Positions 16,274 to 23,741 of a stretch of 34,465 bases of DNA are shown in pieces. Both the position numbers and the translations under genes were made by a program. The notes under the pieces are model-generated. The model was not told the origin of the DNA and did not search any database. It saw only the letters and a list, made by a program, of their open reading frames with translations. Position 1 is the stretch's first letter. Every line of letters begins with the position of its first letter. This stretch comes from Candidatus Colicola equi. GTDB lineage: Bacteria; Bacteroidota; Bacteroidia; Bacteroidales; Paludibacteraceae. Where the stretch lies: NCBI GenBank assembly GCA_018066175.1, contig JAGHRV010000031.1:1-34465 (forward strand), written 5' to 3'.

Positions 16274-16560
16274 TTTATGAAAAAGTGATTTTTCTTGCAT
16301 TTTTTTGCCAAAAGAATTGTGTATGTCAAAAAAGGTGTAATTTCGGACGCCGCCTGTCGCATGCGACATTCCCCCGAAATTACAGTTGCATCGTTATTAA
16401 AATACACATGTTTGGCAAAAGAACAATTGCAAAAATGGCTGCCGCCAGACATGTTGCCACTTATAGTTATCTATTTATGAGTAAACTCCTAATAGAAACC
16501 TACAACTGACATCATTGATGGATAAATCCATCTATTTTTTGCATTTTTTTGCCAAAAGAA
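16274..16560 (+). other. Intergenic region before bro with duplicated promoter-upstream block
   Basis: No gene recognised. A roughly 30-base block (TTGCATTTTTTTGCCAAAAG then AATTGTGTAT) occurs at about 16297-16325 and again at 16539-16567 just before the bro promoter; the first copy lacks a good -7 box (GTAATTTCGG). Between them are a short open frame without recognisable product and a hairpin GATGGAT/ATCCATC near 16517-16532 followed by a T-rich tract. Probably a decayed gene remnant. Confidence 0.5.
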
Positions 16561-16591
16561 TTGTGTATTCCAAAAATTTTTTGTAATTTTG
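16561..16591 (+). promoter_or_regulatory. Bacteroidales promoter of bro
   Basis: TTGT (16561-16564), 19-base spacer, TAATTTTG (16584-16591), about 40 bases before the ATG at 16633. Confidence 0.75.
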
Positions 16592-16632
16592 TAGTGTATT
16601 TCAGAGAGATTATTATTTGTAATAAATATACT

Positions 16633-17508
16633 ATGAAACCCATTGCTACAACTACAGAAAATGAGAGTTTGCAACTCTTTCATGGAGCACAAATCCGCTA
16701 TGTTTGGGATGAAGAAAAAGAAACGTATTTCTTCTCCGTTGTGGATGTTGTGAGTGCATTAACCGACAGTGACTATCCAACTGCCCGCAAGTATTGGAAC
16801 AAGTTAAAACAACGTCTTCAAGAGGAAGGTTTTGAGTCGGTGACAAATTGTCACCAACTGAAATTAGCCTCTCCATTAGATGGCAAAAAGTACTTAACCG
16901 ACGTTGCTGATGTGGAGCAAGTATTGCGAATCATCCAATCTGTTCCCAGCAAGAAAGCTGAGCCGCTCAAGCAGTGGTTAGCTCAATTAGGGCAGCAGCG
17001 GTTGAACCAGTTGCAAGACCCTGAACTCAGTATAGAGCAAGCCATTAAAGACTATCGCCGTTTAGGTTATTCGGAAGAATGGATCAATCAACGCATCAAG
17101 ACGATTGAGATTCGGAAGGGGCTGACGGATGAGTGGAAGCGAGGAGGAATGCAGGAAGATAAAGATTATGCCACATTGACGGATATTATCTCTAAGGCAT
17201 GGAGTGGAATGACTACCAAGCAATACAAGCAACACAAGGGATTGCGCAAGGAGAACCTTCGCGACAACATGACCGACGTGGAGTTGATGTTGAATGGCTT
17301 AGCTGAAGCAGCGGCCACGGCATTGAGCAAACGTGAGAACCCCAAAGGTTTTGTGGAGAATGCCAGTGTAGCACATCGAGGAGGAACGGTCGCACATGTG
17401 GCGCGAGAACGCTTGGAACAAGAGTTAGGCGAGAGCGTTATCTCCGACCAACGTGCAGTGAATTTTACACAGCCTGCGGACGAACTTCCATTTGAAGAGG
17501 ATAAATAG
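16633..17508 (+). CDS. Bro-N family phage antirepressor-like protein
   Basis: 291 residues from ATG at 16633 (MKPIATTTENESLQLFHGAQ); an upstream in-frame start at 16549 is rejected because the promoter lies between. The Bro-N domain spans about residues 13-115 (IRYVWDEEKETYFFSVVDVV, ARKYWNKLKQRL, SVTNCHQLKLASPLDGKKYL, TDVADVEQVLRIIQSVPSKK). The C-terminal part (GYSEEWINQRI, LTDEWKRGG, ATLTDIISKAWSGMT, YKQHKGLRKENLRDNMT) matches the usual Bacteroidales Bro-family tail. These proteins bind DNA and are found in phage and mobile regions. The gene has its own promoter and terminator and sits between matching inverted repeats, so it looks like an independent unit. Confidence 0.93.
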   Translation: MKPIATTTENESLQLFHGAQIRYVWDEEKETYFFSVVDVVSALTDSDYPTARKYWNKLKQRLQEEGFESVTNCHQLKLASPLDGKKYLTDVADVEQVLRIIQSVPSKKAEPLKQWLAQLGQQRLNQLQDPELSIEQAIKDYRRLGYSEEWINQRIKTIEIRKGLTDEWKRGGMQEDKDYATLTDIISKAWSGMTTKQYKQHKGLRKENLRDNMTDVELMLNGLAEAAATALSKRENPKGFVENASVAHRGGTVAHVARERLEQELGESVISDQRAVNFTQPADELPFEEDK

Positions 17509-17534
17509 TTGCAGTTTATAAATCACCTTTCATA

Positions 17535-17562
17535 AGCGACAAACGATGTTTGCCGCTTTTTT
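17535..17562 (+). terminator. Rho-independent terminator of bro
   Basis: Stem AGCGACAAAC/GTTTGCCGCT with one mismatch, loop GAT, then six T. It begins 26 bases after the stop. Confidence 0.8.
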
Positions 17563-17565
17563 GTG

Positions 17566-17582
17566 CTAATCAGTATTTCAAA
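17566..17582 (-). repeat. Inverted end repeat of the Bro unit, right
   Basis: On the minus strand TTTGAAATACTGATTAG, pairing with 16257-16273 at 16 of 17 positions. It lies a few bases past the terminator. Confidence 0.75.
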
Positions 17583-17651
17583 TGTAAACCAATTAACGAG
17601 AACGTTGACGAGGACGAAAAAAGAGATATAATACAAATAGAAACAAAAAGA

Positions 17652-17695
17652 TAAAAAAGTCTCCCGCAGAAAACGCAGAAAGACGCAGAAAGATT
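17652..17695 (-). repeat. CTGCGTCTTTCTGCG repeat, copy 2
   Basis: Inverted relative to 7693-7735; reads TCTGCGTCTTTCTGCG on the minus strand, then TCTGCGGGAGACTTTTT. Confidence 0.75.
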
Positions 17696-17852
17696 ATATT
17701 TATTCGTTGTTCGTGTTTGGTTTGTTCGTAAGTAAACTTCCAACATCCCACCACACTACACAACTAATCGAAGGCTAAGCCTTCAGGTCCCATACGGGAC
17801 AATAAATATAAGGCGCGGAAACATTGTTAATAAGAAAAGCGCGGAAACAGAC

Positions 17853-17921
17853 AAGGAACAAGAAACAAGAACTAATATAATTAACAAATATAAATTAAAA
17901 ATTGGGACAAATAATTATTAA
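17853..17921 (+). pseudogene. 3' remnant of the 51-residue small ORF
   Basis: 22 codons (KEQETRTNIINKYKLKIGTN and on) plus TAA match the end of the ORF at 10110-10265 with about three base differences in 70. The N-terminal half and its start codon are missing; a GCGCGGAAACAGA sequence replaces it. It lies 21 bases before the gene G ATG, as the intact copy does before gene E, so the block may be kept as a leader. Confidence 0.55.
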
Positions 17922-17942
17922 CAAATTAAAATTATAACACTT

Positions 17943-18977
17943 ATGAAAACAAAAAACTTTAAATTCAAATCAATGGCGCTGGTGCTCTTTGCCCTAGTGC
18001 TCAGTAGTAATGTGTGGGGAGAGGATACTTGGACACAAGTGACCTCCGTGGCAGTGGGTGATGAAGTTGTGATTGCCGTTGTTGATGATGGGACGAAAGA
18101 GCTTACATCTATTTCAACTACTGCTACTAAGTATGGTATTGGGACGGATTTTACTACCAATCCTGCTGGCACGATGACATGGAAAGTCGAAGAAGGGTCT
18201 TCTACTGGAACGTTTGCCTTTAAGAATGGTACCAATTATTTGAGATGGAACTCTGGTAACTCTGTGGACGCAGCAGGAACTGCTGTTGAGGGCAAGACCT
18301 CTTGGACAATCACCACCAGTAATAGCCGTGCTAAAGTAGCAAATGTTCATACAAGCTCGCGTATCTTAATGTGGAATAAAAGTAACCCTCGTTTTGCTTG
18401 CTATGAAGGTAAAAACCATGGGAATAATAATGGGACTTACTATTATTATGTTATTTTCTATAAGAAAGAGGCTTCCTGCGCCAATAAAGTTACTGTTACC
18501 AAAGGTACACCATCACCATCCAATGGTACGTTTGAATTGAGTCAGACTGGTGAGGTTTGTATTGATGAAGGCAATGCAACGGTTAATGTAACGGATATTG
18601 CGCCGGAAGAGCATTATCATTTTAGTCAGATAACTGCAACAAATGGTACAGTGGATAATGTGAACAAGAAGGTTACGGATATCTCTGCTAACACCATCAT
18701 CAACGTGGAGTTTGCAGAAGATTCGAAAGTAACTGTAACCTTCTCGGATGCTATTCATGATAACAATAGCGGCTATATGGAGTATGTTGGTGACAAAATC
18801 CAATTCCCAACTATTACAGACGCAGCAAAAGGTGATGGTTGTGTAGGAGAACACTATCACTTCGTTGGTTGGACTAAAGATGCTTCTCAACCGAATGCAT
18901 TGGTTACGCCTGCTTCTGAAACAGCACCGGCAACGGATATTACTTATTACGCCGTTTGGGCAAAGGAGGACGAGTAA
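17943..18977 (+). CDS. Gene G: secreted InlB protein, paralogue of D
   Basis: 344 residues. Signal peptide of 26 residues (MKTKNFKFKSMAL to SSNVWG). Residues about 27-180 form the beta-rich domain shared with gene D (DTWTQVTSVAVGDEVVI, YLRWNSGNS, RFACYEGK, VIFYKKEA). Residues about 181-260 resemble a divergent InlB repeat (KVTVTKGTPSPSNGTFELSQ). A final InlB half repeat (YHFVGWTKD to YYAVWAKEDE) ends the protein. The leader matches that of E rather than D, while the mature N-domain matches D, so modules do not travel together. Repeat R starts after the stop. Confidence 0.92.
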   Translation: MKTKNFKFKSMALVLFALVLSSNVWGEDTWTQVTSVAVGDEVVIAVVDDGTKELTSISTTATKYGIGTDFTTNPAGTMTWKVEEGSSTGTFAFKNGTNYLRWNSGNSVDAAGTAVEGKTSWTITTSNSRAKVANVHTSSRILMWNKSNPRFACYEGKNHGNNNGTYYYYVIFYKKEASCANKVTVTKGTPSPSNGTFELSQTGEVCIDEGNATVNVTDIAPEEHYHFSQITATNGTVDNVNKKVTDISANTIINVEFAEDSKVTVTFSDAIHDNNSGYMEYVGDKIQFPTITDAAKGDGCVGEHYHFVGWTKDASQPNALVTPASETAPATDITYYAVWAKEDE

Positions 18978-19088
18978 CACCTTATATATATAGCGTACAT
19001 GTGCGCGTATTATGGCAGTAGCCATTGGTTTGGGTACTGCTAACAAAGAGACGAGGTGGTAACACCAAAATCGACAGCGATCTTTGAA
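18978..19088 (+). repeat. Repeat R, copy after gene G
   Basis: Directly follows the stop: CACCTTATATATATAGCG, hairpin 1 (GCGTACATGTGCGC), hairpin 2 (GCAGTA/TACTGC), hairpin 3 with a different sequence (GGTG/CACC) from other copies, then GCGATCTTTGA, where the ATPase unit begins. Confidence 0.87.
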
Positions 19089-19103
19089 ATAGTGTACAAA
19101 AAT
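19084..19103 (+). repeat. Inverted end repeat of the ATPase unit, left
   Basis: TTTGAAATAGTGTACAAAAA. The inverse at 20794-20813 matches at 19 of 20 bases. Confidence 0.8.
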
Positions 19104-19128
19104 TAGGATTATTGCTTAAATATGCAAT

Positions 19129-19256
19129 TCCAGCAGTTTTGTGATGTAAATTTGCTCAAATCACATATAAAAAGTATGATTTCAGCAATTTTTACCATCA
19201 ATTTTGCTCAAATCGTATATAAAAAGTATGATTTCAGCAATTTTGAGGCCAAATTA
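19129..19256 (+). repeat. 51-base tandem repeats upstream of the ATPase gene
   Basis: Two near-complete units (19129-19179, 19180-19230) and the start of a third (from 19231). Each has TTYCAGCARTTTT, then TTTGCTCAAATC, then ATATAAAAAGTATG. The third unit runs into the real promoter at 19257. The repeated TTTG suggests duplicated promoter-upstream or operator units. Confidence 0.75.
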
Positions 19257-19288
19257 TTTGCGAGATTCAAATTTTATTAGTACTTTTG
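19257..19288 (+). promoter_or_regulatory. Bacteroidales promoter of the ATPase gene
   Basis: TTTG (19257-19260), 20-base spacer, TACTTTTG (19281-19288), 24 bases before the ATG at 19313. Confidence 0.85.
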
Positions 19289-19312
19289 CAGTCAAATTCA
19301 AAAGTACTGGTT

Positions 19313-20731
19313 ATGAAAGAGCAATTAATTGGACGCGAGAAAGAGCGAAAGGCATTGCAAGAGTATTTATGTTCCGAGCGGTCGGAGTTTATAGCAGTTT
19401 ATGGCAGGCGCCGTGTTGGTAAAACATTTCTTATCAAGCAAGTGATTGATACAGATGCATGTTTTACATTTACCGGAGCAGAGAATGTGTCGTTAGAAGA
19501 ACAGCTGCTTAATTTCTACTTGTGCTTGCAAAAATACTATCCTGCCGCTCAGCGTTGTGAAACATGGATTGAGTCATTTAATCAACTGGAATGCTATTTA
19601 GAGTCTTTGCCAACCGGCAATAAGATAGTCTTTATAGACGAGTTGCCGTGGTTAGATAATGTGCGTTCAGGTTTTGTAAGTGCTTTGGAACTGTTTTGGA
19701 ACGGTTGGGCATCGCATCGGACAGACATCAAACTGATTGTTTGTGGCAGTGCTGCTTCGTGGATGTTGGATAATATAGTGAATGACTATGGAGGATTGTA
19801 CCACCGTGTCACTCATCAAATTCTCCTTCAGCCATTCACTTTGGCGGAAAGCAAGCAGTATTTTGATGCGTATGGGTTTAGTTATTCCGAAACCAGTGTG
19901 GCTGAGGCGTACATGGTATTAGGGGGTATCCCTTATTACTATTCGCTTATGCAGCAGGGGCTGAGTGTTGCTCAGAATATTGATCAGTTAGTGATAGCAC
20001 CTACAGGTGAACTCAGTAATGAGATGCCATTGTTGTTTCGGTCACTTTTCAAGCACTCAGACGATTACGTGCGAATCATTGAAGCATTATCGCAGAAGAG
20101 CAAGGGTTTGACTCGTTCGGAGTTGTTAGACGCAACTAAGATGCATAATAACGCTCGGTTCACGCAGATGTTGCAAGAGTTAGAGACTTGTGGTTTCGTT
20201 CGTTGCTTCCAACCATACGATGGTAAGAAACGCCAGATAACGTATCAACTGATTGACCCGTTTGTGCATTTCTACTACCAAATGGTGGCTAAGAACGGAC
20301 TTCGCTCGGCGCACCAATGGGAGCAAATGCAGAATGCACCGCAATTCTATACTTGGGCAGGGTTAGCATTTGAGATGTTATGTTTCAACCATATTCCTCA
20401 ACTGTTATCGGCATTAGGTATAACCGGAATAAAAACGGATGTCTATTCGTGGCGCACCCCAACGATAGCGGAAGATGGAGCACAAATAGACATGGTGATT
20501 GACCGAGCTGACAGGTGCGTTAATATCTGTGAGATGAAGTTCACGCGAGGTGAATATGATATACAAAAGGCAGAGGCAACGAAGATACAACATCGCATAG
20601 ATAGTTTTGCACGATATGCTGAACCCAGTAAGACGTTATTGTTAACAATGATTACTGCTTTGGGCGTAAAAACGAATATGTATTCATCTGTTGTTCAAAA
20701 GCAGATAACACTGCACGACTTATTCCAATAG
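19313..20731 (+). CDS. AAA ATPase with DUF234-type nuclease-like C-terminus
   Basis: 472 residues from ATG at 19313 (MKEQLIGREKERKALQEYL); the TTG-initiated longer frame from 19286 starts inside the promoter. Walker A is YGRRRVGKTFLI (about 30-41), Walker B is KIVFIDELPW (about 111-120), with a sensor-like LIVCGSAASWM (about 146-156). A winged-helix-like region follows (LTRSELLDATKMHNNARFTQ). The C-terminal domain carries AQIDMVIDR then NICEMKF, a D-(x)n-ExK arrangement like PD-(D/E)xK nucleases. This architecture is widespread in Bacteroidales and archaea; its function is not established, with links to mobile elements and defence. It is a single-gene unit with its own promoter, terminator and matching inverted ends. 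Confidence 0.93.
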   Translation: MKEQLIGREKERKALQEYLCSERSEFIAVYGRRRVGKTFLIKQVIDTDACFTFTGAENVSLEEQLLNFYLCLQKYYPAAQRCETWIESFNQLECYLESLPTGNKIVFIDELPWLDNVRSGFVSALELFWNGWASHRTDIKLIVCGSAASWMLDNIVNDYGGLYHRVTHQILLQPFTLAESKQYFDAYGFSYSETSVAEAYMVLGGIPYYYSLMQQGLSVAQNIDQLVIAPTGELSNEMPLLFRSLFKHSDDYVRIIEALSQKSKGLTRSELLDATKMHNNARFTQMLQELETCGFVRCFQPYDGKKRQITYQLIDPFVHFYYQMVAKNGLRSAHQWEQMQNAPQFYTWAGLAFEMLCFNHIPQLLSALGITGIKTDVYSWRTPTIAEDGAQIDMVIDRADRCVNICEMKFTRGEYDIQKAEATKIQHRIDSFARYAEPSKTLLLTMITALGVKTNMYSSVVQKQITLHDLFQ

Positions 20732-20760
20732 AGACTCTCTAAGAATAAAAATCAAGTTCC

Positions 20761-20798
20761 AATAATCCTAATCACACCGATTAGGATTATTTGTTTTT
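20761..20798 (+). terminator. Rho-independent terminator of the ATPase gene
   Basis: Perfect 13-base stem AATAATCCTAATC/GATTAGGATTATT, loop ACACC, then TGTTTTT. The motif TTAGGATTATT also occurs just inside the left end of the unit at 19104. Confidence 0.92.
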
Positions 20799-20813
20799 GT
20801 ACACTACTTCAAA
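20794..20813 (-). repeat. Inverted end repeat of the ATPase unit, right
   Basis: Minus strand TTTGAAGTAGTGTACAAAAA, pairing with 19084-19103 (19 of 20). It overlaps the terminator T-tract. Confidence 0.8.
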
Positions 20814-20879
20814 CATAAACTAAAACAAAAAAAAGAATATAATTAAATAAATCTAATACCTGAAAGGGAGAAAAAGTAA

Positions 20880-21524
20880 ATGGCAAAAGGCACAGACATA
20901 GTAAAGTCTAATGCAGCGGAGGTTATTCCGGAACGCATTCAAGCGATGATACATATCATTCGTGGTGAGCGCGTCATCTTGGATCGTGACTTGGCGGCAT
21001 TATATCAAGTGGAGACGAAAAACTTGAAACGTCAAGTGAAGCGTAATATAGAACGTTTTCCATCGGATTTTATGATGGAACTGAGCCGTGAAGAGTATCA
21101 GTCTTTATGGTGCCAAAATGGCACCTTAGAACATGGACGAGGAGCGCACTCCAAGTATTTGCCGTATGCTTTTACAGAGAATGGAGTTGCAATGCTGAGT
21201 AGTGTGTTGACATCAGAAGTAGCCATCAATACTAACATTCAGATTATGCGTGCTTTCACTATGATGCGTCGCACCTTGTCTGCCATTAGCCAAACGGCTA
21301 TGCGTCAGGATAAGTTGGAGATAGAAGTGGAGAACTTGCGCAATTATGTAGAGAATATTTTGCATGACCAAAATGATATGAATGAGGAATTGGCAAGTCA
21401 AGTGGAGGCTGTTAGTCAGTCGTTGGCAGAGTTGTGTATTAAGGTAGAAGAAGTTACCTCTCGCCCAGCTCCTAAAAGAGCCCCGATTGGTTATGAGGCC
21501 ATCGCAGAGAGAGAAGAAAAATAA
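20880..21524 (+). CDS. ORF6N-domain DNA-binding protein (paralogue of the gene at 11527)
   Basis: 214 residues. The ORF6N domain spans about residues 15-110 (IQAMIHIIRGERVILDRDLA, ALYQVETKNLKRQVKRN, FPSDFMMELS, YAFTENGVAMLSSVLTS). A long coiled-coil-like region (about 125-190) and the tail PIGYEAIAEREEK follow. A GGGAG-containing purine stretch stands about 11 bases before the ATG. It has no clear promoter of its own and follows a terminator and the ATPase unit end. Repeat R lies 25 bases after the stop, as it lies downstream of the paralogue. Confidence 0.92.
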   Translation: MAKGTDIVKSNAAEVIPERIQAMIHIIRGERVILDRDLAALYQVETKNLKRQVKRNIERFPSDFMMELSREEYQSLWCQNGTLEHGRGAHSKYLPYAFTENGVAMLSSVLTSEVAINTNIQIMRAFTMMRRTLSAISQTAMRQDKLEIEVENLRNYVENILHDQNDMNEELASQVEAVSQSLAELCIKVEEVTSRPAPKRAPIGYEAIAEREEK

Positions 21525-21549
21525 GGAGAACTAAAAACGAATATAATCT

Positions 21550-21612
21550 GGCAGTAGCCATTGGGTTGACTACTGCTAACAAGAGAACTCAGTGGAGTTC
21601 GAAGCGATCTTT
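21550..21612 (+). repeat. Repeat R, short copy after ORF6N gene
   Basis: Lacks the ATATATA/CGCG hairpin 1. It keeps hairpin 2 (GCAGTAG/CTACTGC), hairpin 3 (GAACTC, AGTG, GAGTTC: a perfect six-base stem) and ends in GCGATCTTTGACAGA, next to the KilA-N unit. Confidence 0.85.
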
Positions 21613-21618
21613 GACAGA

Positions 21619-21630
21619 CTGATTCCATAA
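21619..21630 (+). repeat. Inverted end repeat of the KilA-N unit, left
   Basis: CTGATTCCATAA, exactly inverted at 22611-22622. It is preceded by TTTGACAGA, the R border. Confidence 0.65.
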
Positions 21631-21679
21631 GGAATAATCGAAAAAAATGTGATTTCTTGCATTTTTTGCTTGTTATGTA

Positions 21680-21710
21680 TTGCATATATCAGATATTTTT
21701 TGTAATTTTG
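21680..21710 (+). promoter_or_regulatory. Bacteroidales promoter of the KilA-N gene
   Basis: TTGC (21680-21683), 19-base spacer, TAATTTTG (21703-21710), 24 bases before the ATG. Confidence 0.78.
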
Positions 21711-21734
21711 CACTAAATTTAAAAGAGTAAAATT

Positions 21735-22550
21735 ATGGCAAGGATTACAGTTCAGGACGCAGAAATTACAATTCTTAATGTTGATGATCAAGATTATATT
21801 TCTTTGACGGACATGGTCAATGCACGTAGAGATGAAGCACGTGCTGCTGATGTTATTAAGAATTGGATACGTAGTCGCAGTGCTATTGAATTCCTCGGTA
21901 CATGGGAAATGATTCACAATCCAAATTTTAAAGTGGTGGAATTCGACCACTTTAAAATGCAAGCAGGATTGCATACGTTTGTGATGAGTGTTTCCGAATG
22001 GGTTACCAAAACCAACGCGATAGGTATTGTTGTTAAGAATGGCAGATATGGTGGAACTTATGCCCATAAAGACATTGCGTTTGAATTTGGCTCTGCTATA
22101 AGTGTTCCATTTAAGCTATATTTGATTAATGAATATCAACGTCTTAAGGCAGAAGAGCAAAAGCAGTTAGGTTGGACGGCAAAGCGCGAATTATCAAAGA
22201 TTAACTATCATATTCATACTGATGCCATAAAACATAATCTTGTTCCTTCAGAACTTACGCCTAATCAGGTATCTCTCATTTATGCTAATGAAGCAGATGT
22301 GCTAAATATGGCGTTGTTTGGAATGACGGCAAAAGACTGGCGGGATACCAATTCGGGAGTCAAAGGCAATATCCGAGATTATGCGACAATCAACCAACTC
22401 ATTTGTTTGAGTAATTTGGAGAACTTAAATGCAGTCTTTATCAACAAAGGAATGTCTCAGAGGGAGCGACTGATTGAACTAAATAAGATTGCCATCCAGC
22501 AAATGCAGGTACTTGAAGCGACTTCGGAACATAAAGTATTGAAAGCATAA
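21735..22550 (+). CDS. KilA-N domain protein
   Basis: 271 residues. The KilA-N DNA-binding domain spans about residues 15-130 (DYISLTDMVNARRDEARAAD, IKNWIRSRSAIEFLGTWEMI, NPNFKVVEFDHFKMQAGLH, TNAIGIVVKNGRYGGTYAH, KDIAFEFGSAISVPFKLYLI). The rest matches the usual Bacteroidales KilA-N tail (ELSKINYHIHTDAIK, YANEADVLNMALFGMTAKDW, GNIRDYATINQL). These proteins are typical of phages and mobile islands. The gene has its own promoter and terminator and exact 12-base inverted repeats beyond them. A perfect 13-base inverted repeat lies inside the coding region (21925-21958). Confidence 0.94.
   Translation: MARITVQDAEITILNVDDQDYISLTDMVNARRDEARAADVIKNWIRSRSAIEFLGTWEMIHNPNFKVVEFDHFKMQAGLHTFVMSVSEWVTKTNAIGIVVKNGRYGGTYAHKDIAFEFGSAISVPFKLYLINEYQRLKAEEQKQLGWTAKRELSKINYHIHTDAIKHNLVPSELTPNQVSLIYANEADVLNMALFGMTAKDWRDTNSGVKGNIRDYATINQLICLSNLENLNAVFINKGMSQRERLIELNKIAIQQMQVLEATSEHKVLKA
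21925..21958. repeat. 13-base perfect inverted repeat within the KilA-N gene
   Basis: ATTTTAAAGTGGT (21925-21937), eight-base loop, ACCACTTTAAAAT (21946-21958). It encodes FKVVEFDHFKM. It could bind the dimeric product as an internal operator, or be chance. Confidence 0.85.
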
Positions 22551-22571
22551 GATAGTATAAGAAATATATTG

Positions 22572-22613
22572 AAACGATTATTCCAAGGAAACGGAGTAAT
22601 CGTTTTCTTTTTA
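22572..22613 (+). terminator. Rho-independent terminator of the KilA-N gene
   Basis: Stem AAACGATTA/TAATCGTTT with an additional CC/GG pair in the loop side, followed by TTCTTTTT. It starts about 20 bases after the stop. Confidence 0.85.
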
Positions 22614-22622
22614 TGGAATCAG
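22611..22622 (-). repeat. Inverted end repeat of the KilA-N unit, right
   Basis: Minus strand CTGATTCCATAA, an exact match to 21619-21630. Confidence 0.65.
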
Positions 22623-22729
22623 AGTCTATTGCACATAATCATAGGTAGATAAAACTACCTTAGCAAAATAGACGTGATCTTTGACAGATTGAATATATAA
22701 ACTGAAAAAATGTTGAAAGGGAAGAACGC
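22623..22729 (+). other. Intergenic stretch with GATCTTTGACAG block
   Basis: Contains a small hairpin (AGGTAG/CTACCT, near 22642-22660) and GTGATCTTTGACAGATTGAA followed by TATATAAACTGAAAAAA (22674-22710). The same block, inverted, lies at about 7735-7765 next to repeat R of gene D. No gene seen. Confidence 0.6.
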
Positions 22730-23010
22730 TAGTGGACTAGTTTACTAGGACACTAGGGGGGGGCCAATTAACCAATTAGGAATTAGCCAAGTAGGGGTTA
22801 TGACAAAAAGAGTGCCAAAGTGGTGGAAGAGAGGTTGGGAGGAAGGACGTGATCCTCCGTGCATCCTATATGCACCCTTCGTGCATCGTATATGGAAAAC
22901 TTTTTTACAAAAAAATGCAAAAAAGCCCCAAATTTACGATTTACGAGAGTGCGAGAAAGGAAGGCTGAAAGTGCCCACTTTTTTGTCCCGAAAAATTGAC
23001 CGTATAAGTG
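22730..23010 (+). repeat. About 280-base inverted repeat, copy 2 (truncates gene H)
   Basis: Inverted match to 7184-7465. It runs from TAGTGGACTAG to the CGTATAAGTG next to gene H coding sequence. A 93-codon open frame across it (from 22800) is not matched in frame by the other copy and is not taken as a gene. Confidence 0.85.
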
Positions 23011-23654
23011 GACGCAGTGGCCTCATACAGTGTAATCTTATCAACACAGATTATACCATTTGTTGTGGTTGTATTTGCTAAGTTCCAATTCACTTTGAAA
23101 TACGAGCCTTTAGGCCATGTTTTTCCTGGAGATGGCGTAAAATTGAAACTTCCTTCACTATTAGTAATAGTACCACCTGCAACATAGTCAACCTGGGTTG
23201 TTAAAGTTGAATTAGAATAAACATAAACACCCCATGAATTAACCGACATACCACTCTTGCTTAACGAGCCAGATGGGAGGTGAACGGTAACCTTACCAAC
23301 AGCGGCAGCACTTCCAGTGGTGCTATAGATGTAGCAAGGATTACTAGAACTAATCGTTGCACTCTTACCTCCCATTTTGAAATAAGTCCAACCTTTGTTG
23401 TTATTGGCTCCATTAACAATCGTCCAGTCACCATAGGCTAGTGATGAATTGTATACAGAATTTCCATATGTTTTCGCAGTGAAATCTGCAGAAGGAGTTG
23501 TAGGAGTATCTGCACCCCACACTTGGTTAATACTCAGCAAGGCCATGAAGGCGAATGCTAATAACTTAAACTTGTTGAGCCAGGAGGTCGTTGCAGACCT
23601 TGGTCTCATCGATGAGCAAAGTGTTGCTCCTGTTCGATTTAAATCTTTTTTCAT
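22941..23654 (-). CDS. Gene H: truncated secreted protein, paralogue of C
   Basis: 237 residues. The signal region (MKKDLNRTGATLCSSMRPRS to LSINQVWG, about 47 residues) is nearly identical to gene C. Residues about 48-215 form a beta-sandwich-like domain (YGDWTIVNGANNNKGWTYFK, KVTVHLPSGSLSKSG, YFKVNWNLANTTTTNG) with no close similarity to that of C. After STYTVNF, where an InlB repeat would begin, the frame enters the repeat element and stops after SGQKSGHFQPSFLALS. So signal and element are shared with C while the domain differs. A secreted product is possible, but the C-terminal repeats are lost. Confidence 0.8.
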   Translation of the reverse strand: MKKDLNRTGATLCSSMRPRSATTSWLNKFKLLAFAFMALLSINQVWGADTPTTPSADFTAKTYGNSVYNSSLAYGDWTIVNGANNNKGWTYFKMGGKSATISSSNPCYIYSTTGSAAAVGKVTVHLPSGSLSKSGMSVNSWGVYVYSNSTLTTQVDYVAGGTITNSEGSFNFTPSPGKTWPKGSYFKVNWNLANTTTTNGIICVDKITLYEATASTYTVNFSGQKSGHFQPSFLALS

Positions 23655-23741
23655 GTTTATAAATTTAATTTGTTAATAAATATATTGTATTATAGTTTAT
23701 TCTATGTATAGAGTTATGCCACTCTAAAAGGCAAGGTGTTA

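Larger units (their letters stand above)
17583..17942 (+). other. Intergenic region before gene G
   Basis: No complete gene. It holds the inverted CTGCG repeat (17652-17695), two tight hairpins GAAGGC/GCCTTC (17770-17784) and GTCCC/GGGAC (17787-17800), two copies of GCGCGGAAACA (about 17813 and 17840), and the remnant of the 51-residue small ORF (17853-17921) leading into gene G. Confidence 0.6.

Noticed and set aside
9086..18977. Type IX secretion sorting domains on the InlB proteins
   Set aside because: All complete proteins end in a half InlB repeat (AVWA or AVFA endings); no typical C-terminal sorting motif was found. A and I are cut, so they remain open.
16163..19088. Repeat R as integron attC sites of a gene-cassette array
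   Set aside because: The hairpins are suggestive, but no consistent RYYYAAC/GTTRRRY core pair is seen, genes lie on both strands, and there is no integrase in the window.
22800..23081. 93-codon plus-strand frame across the 280-base element
   Set aside because: The equivalent frame is not preserved in the other copy and it overlaps gene H coding sequence.
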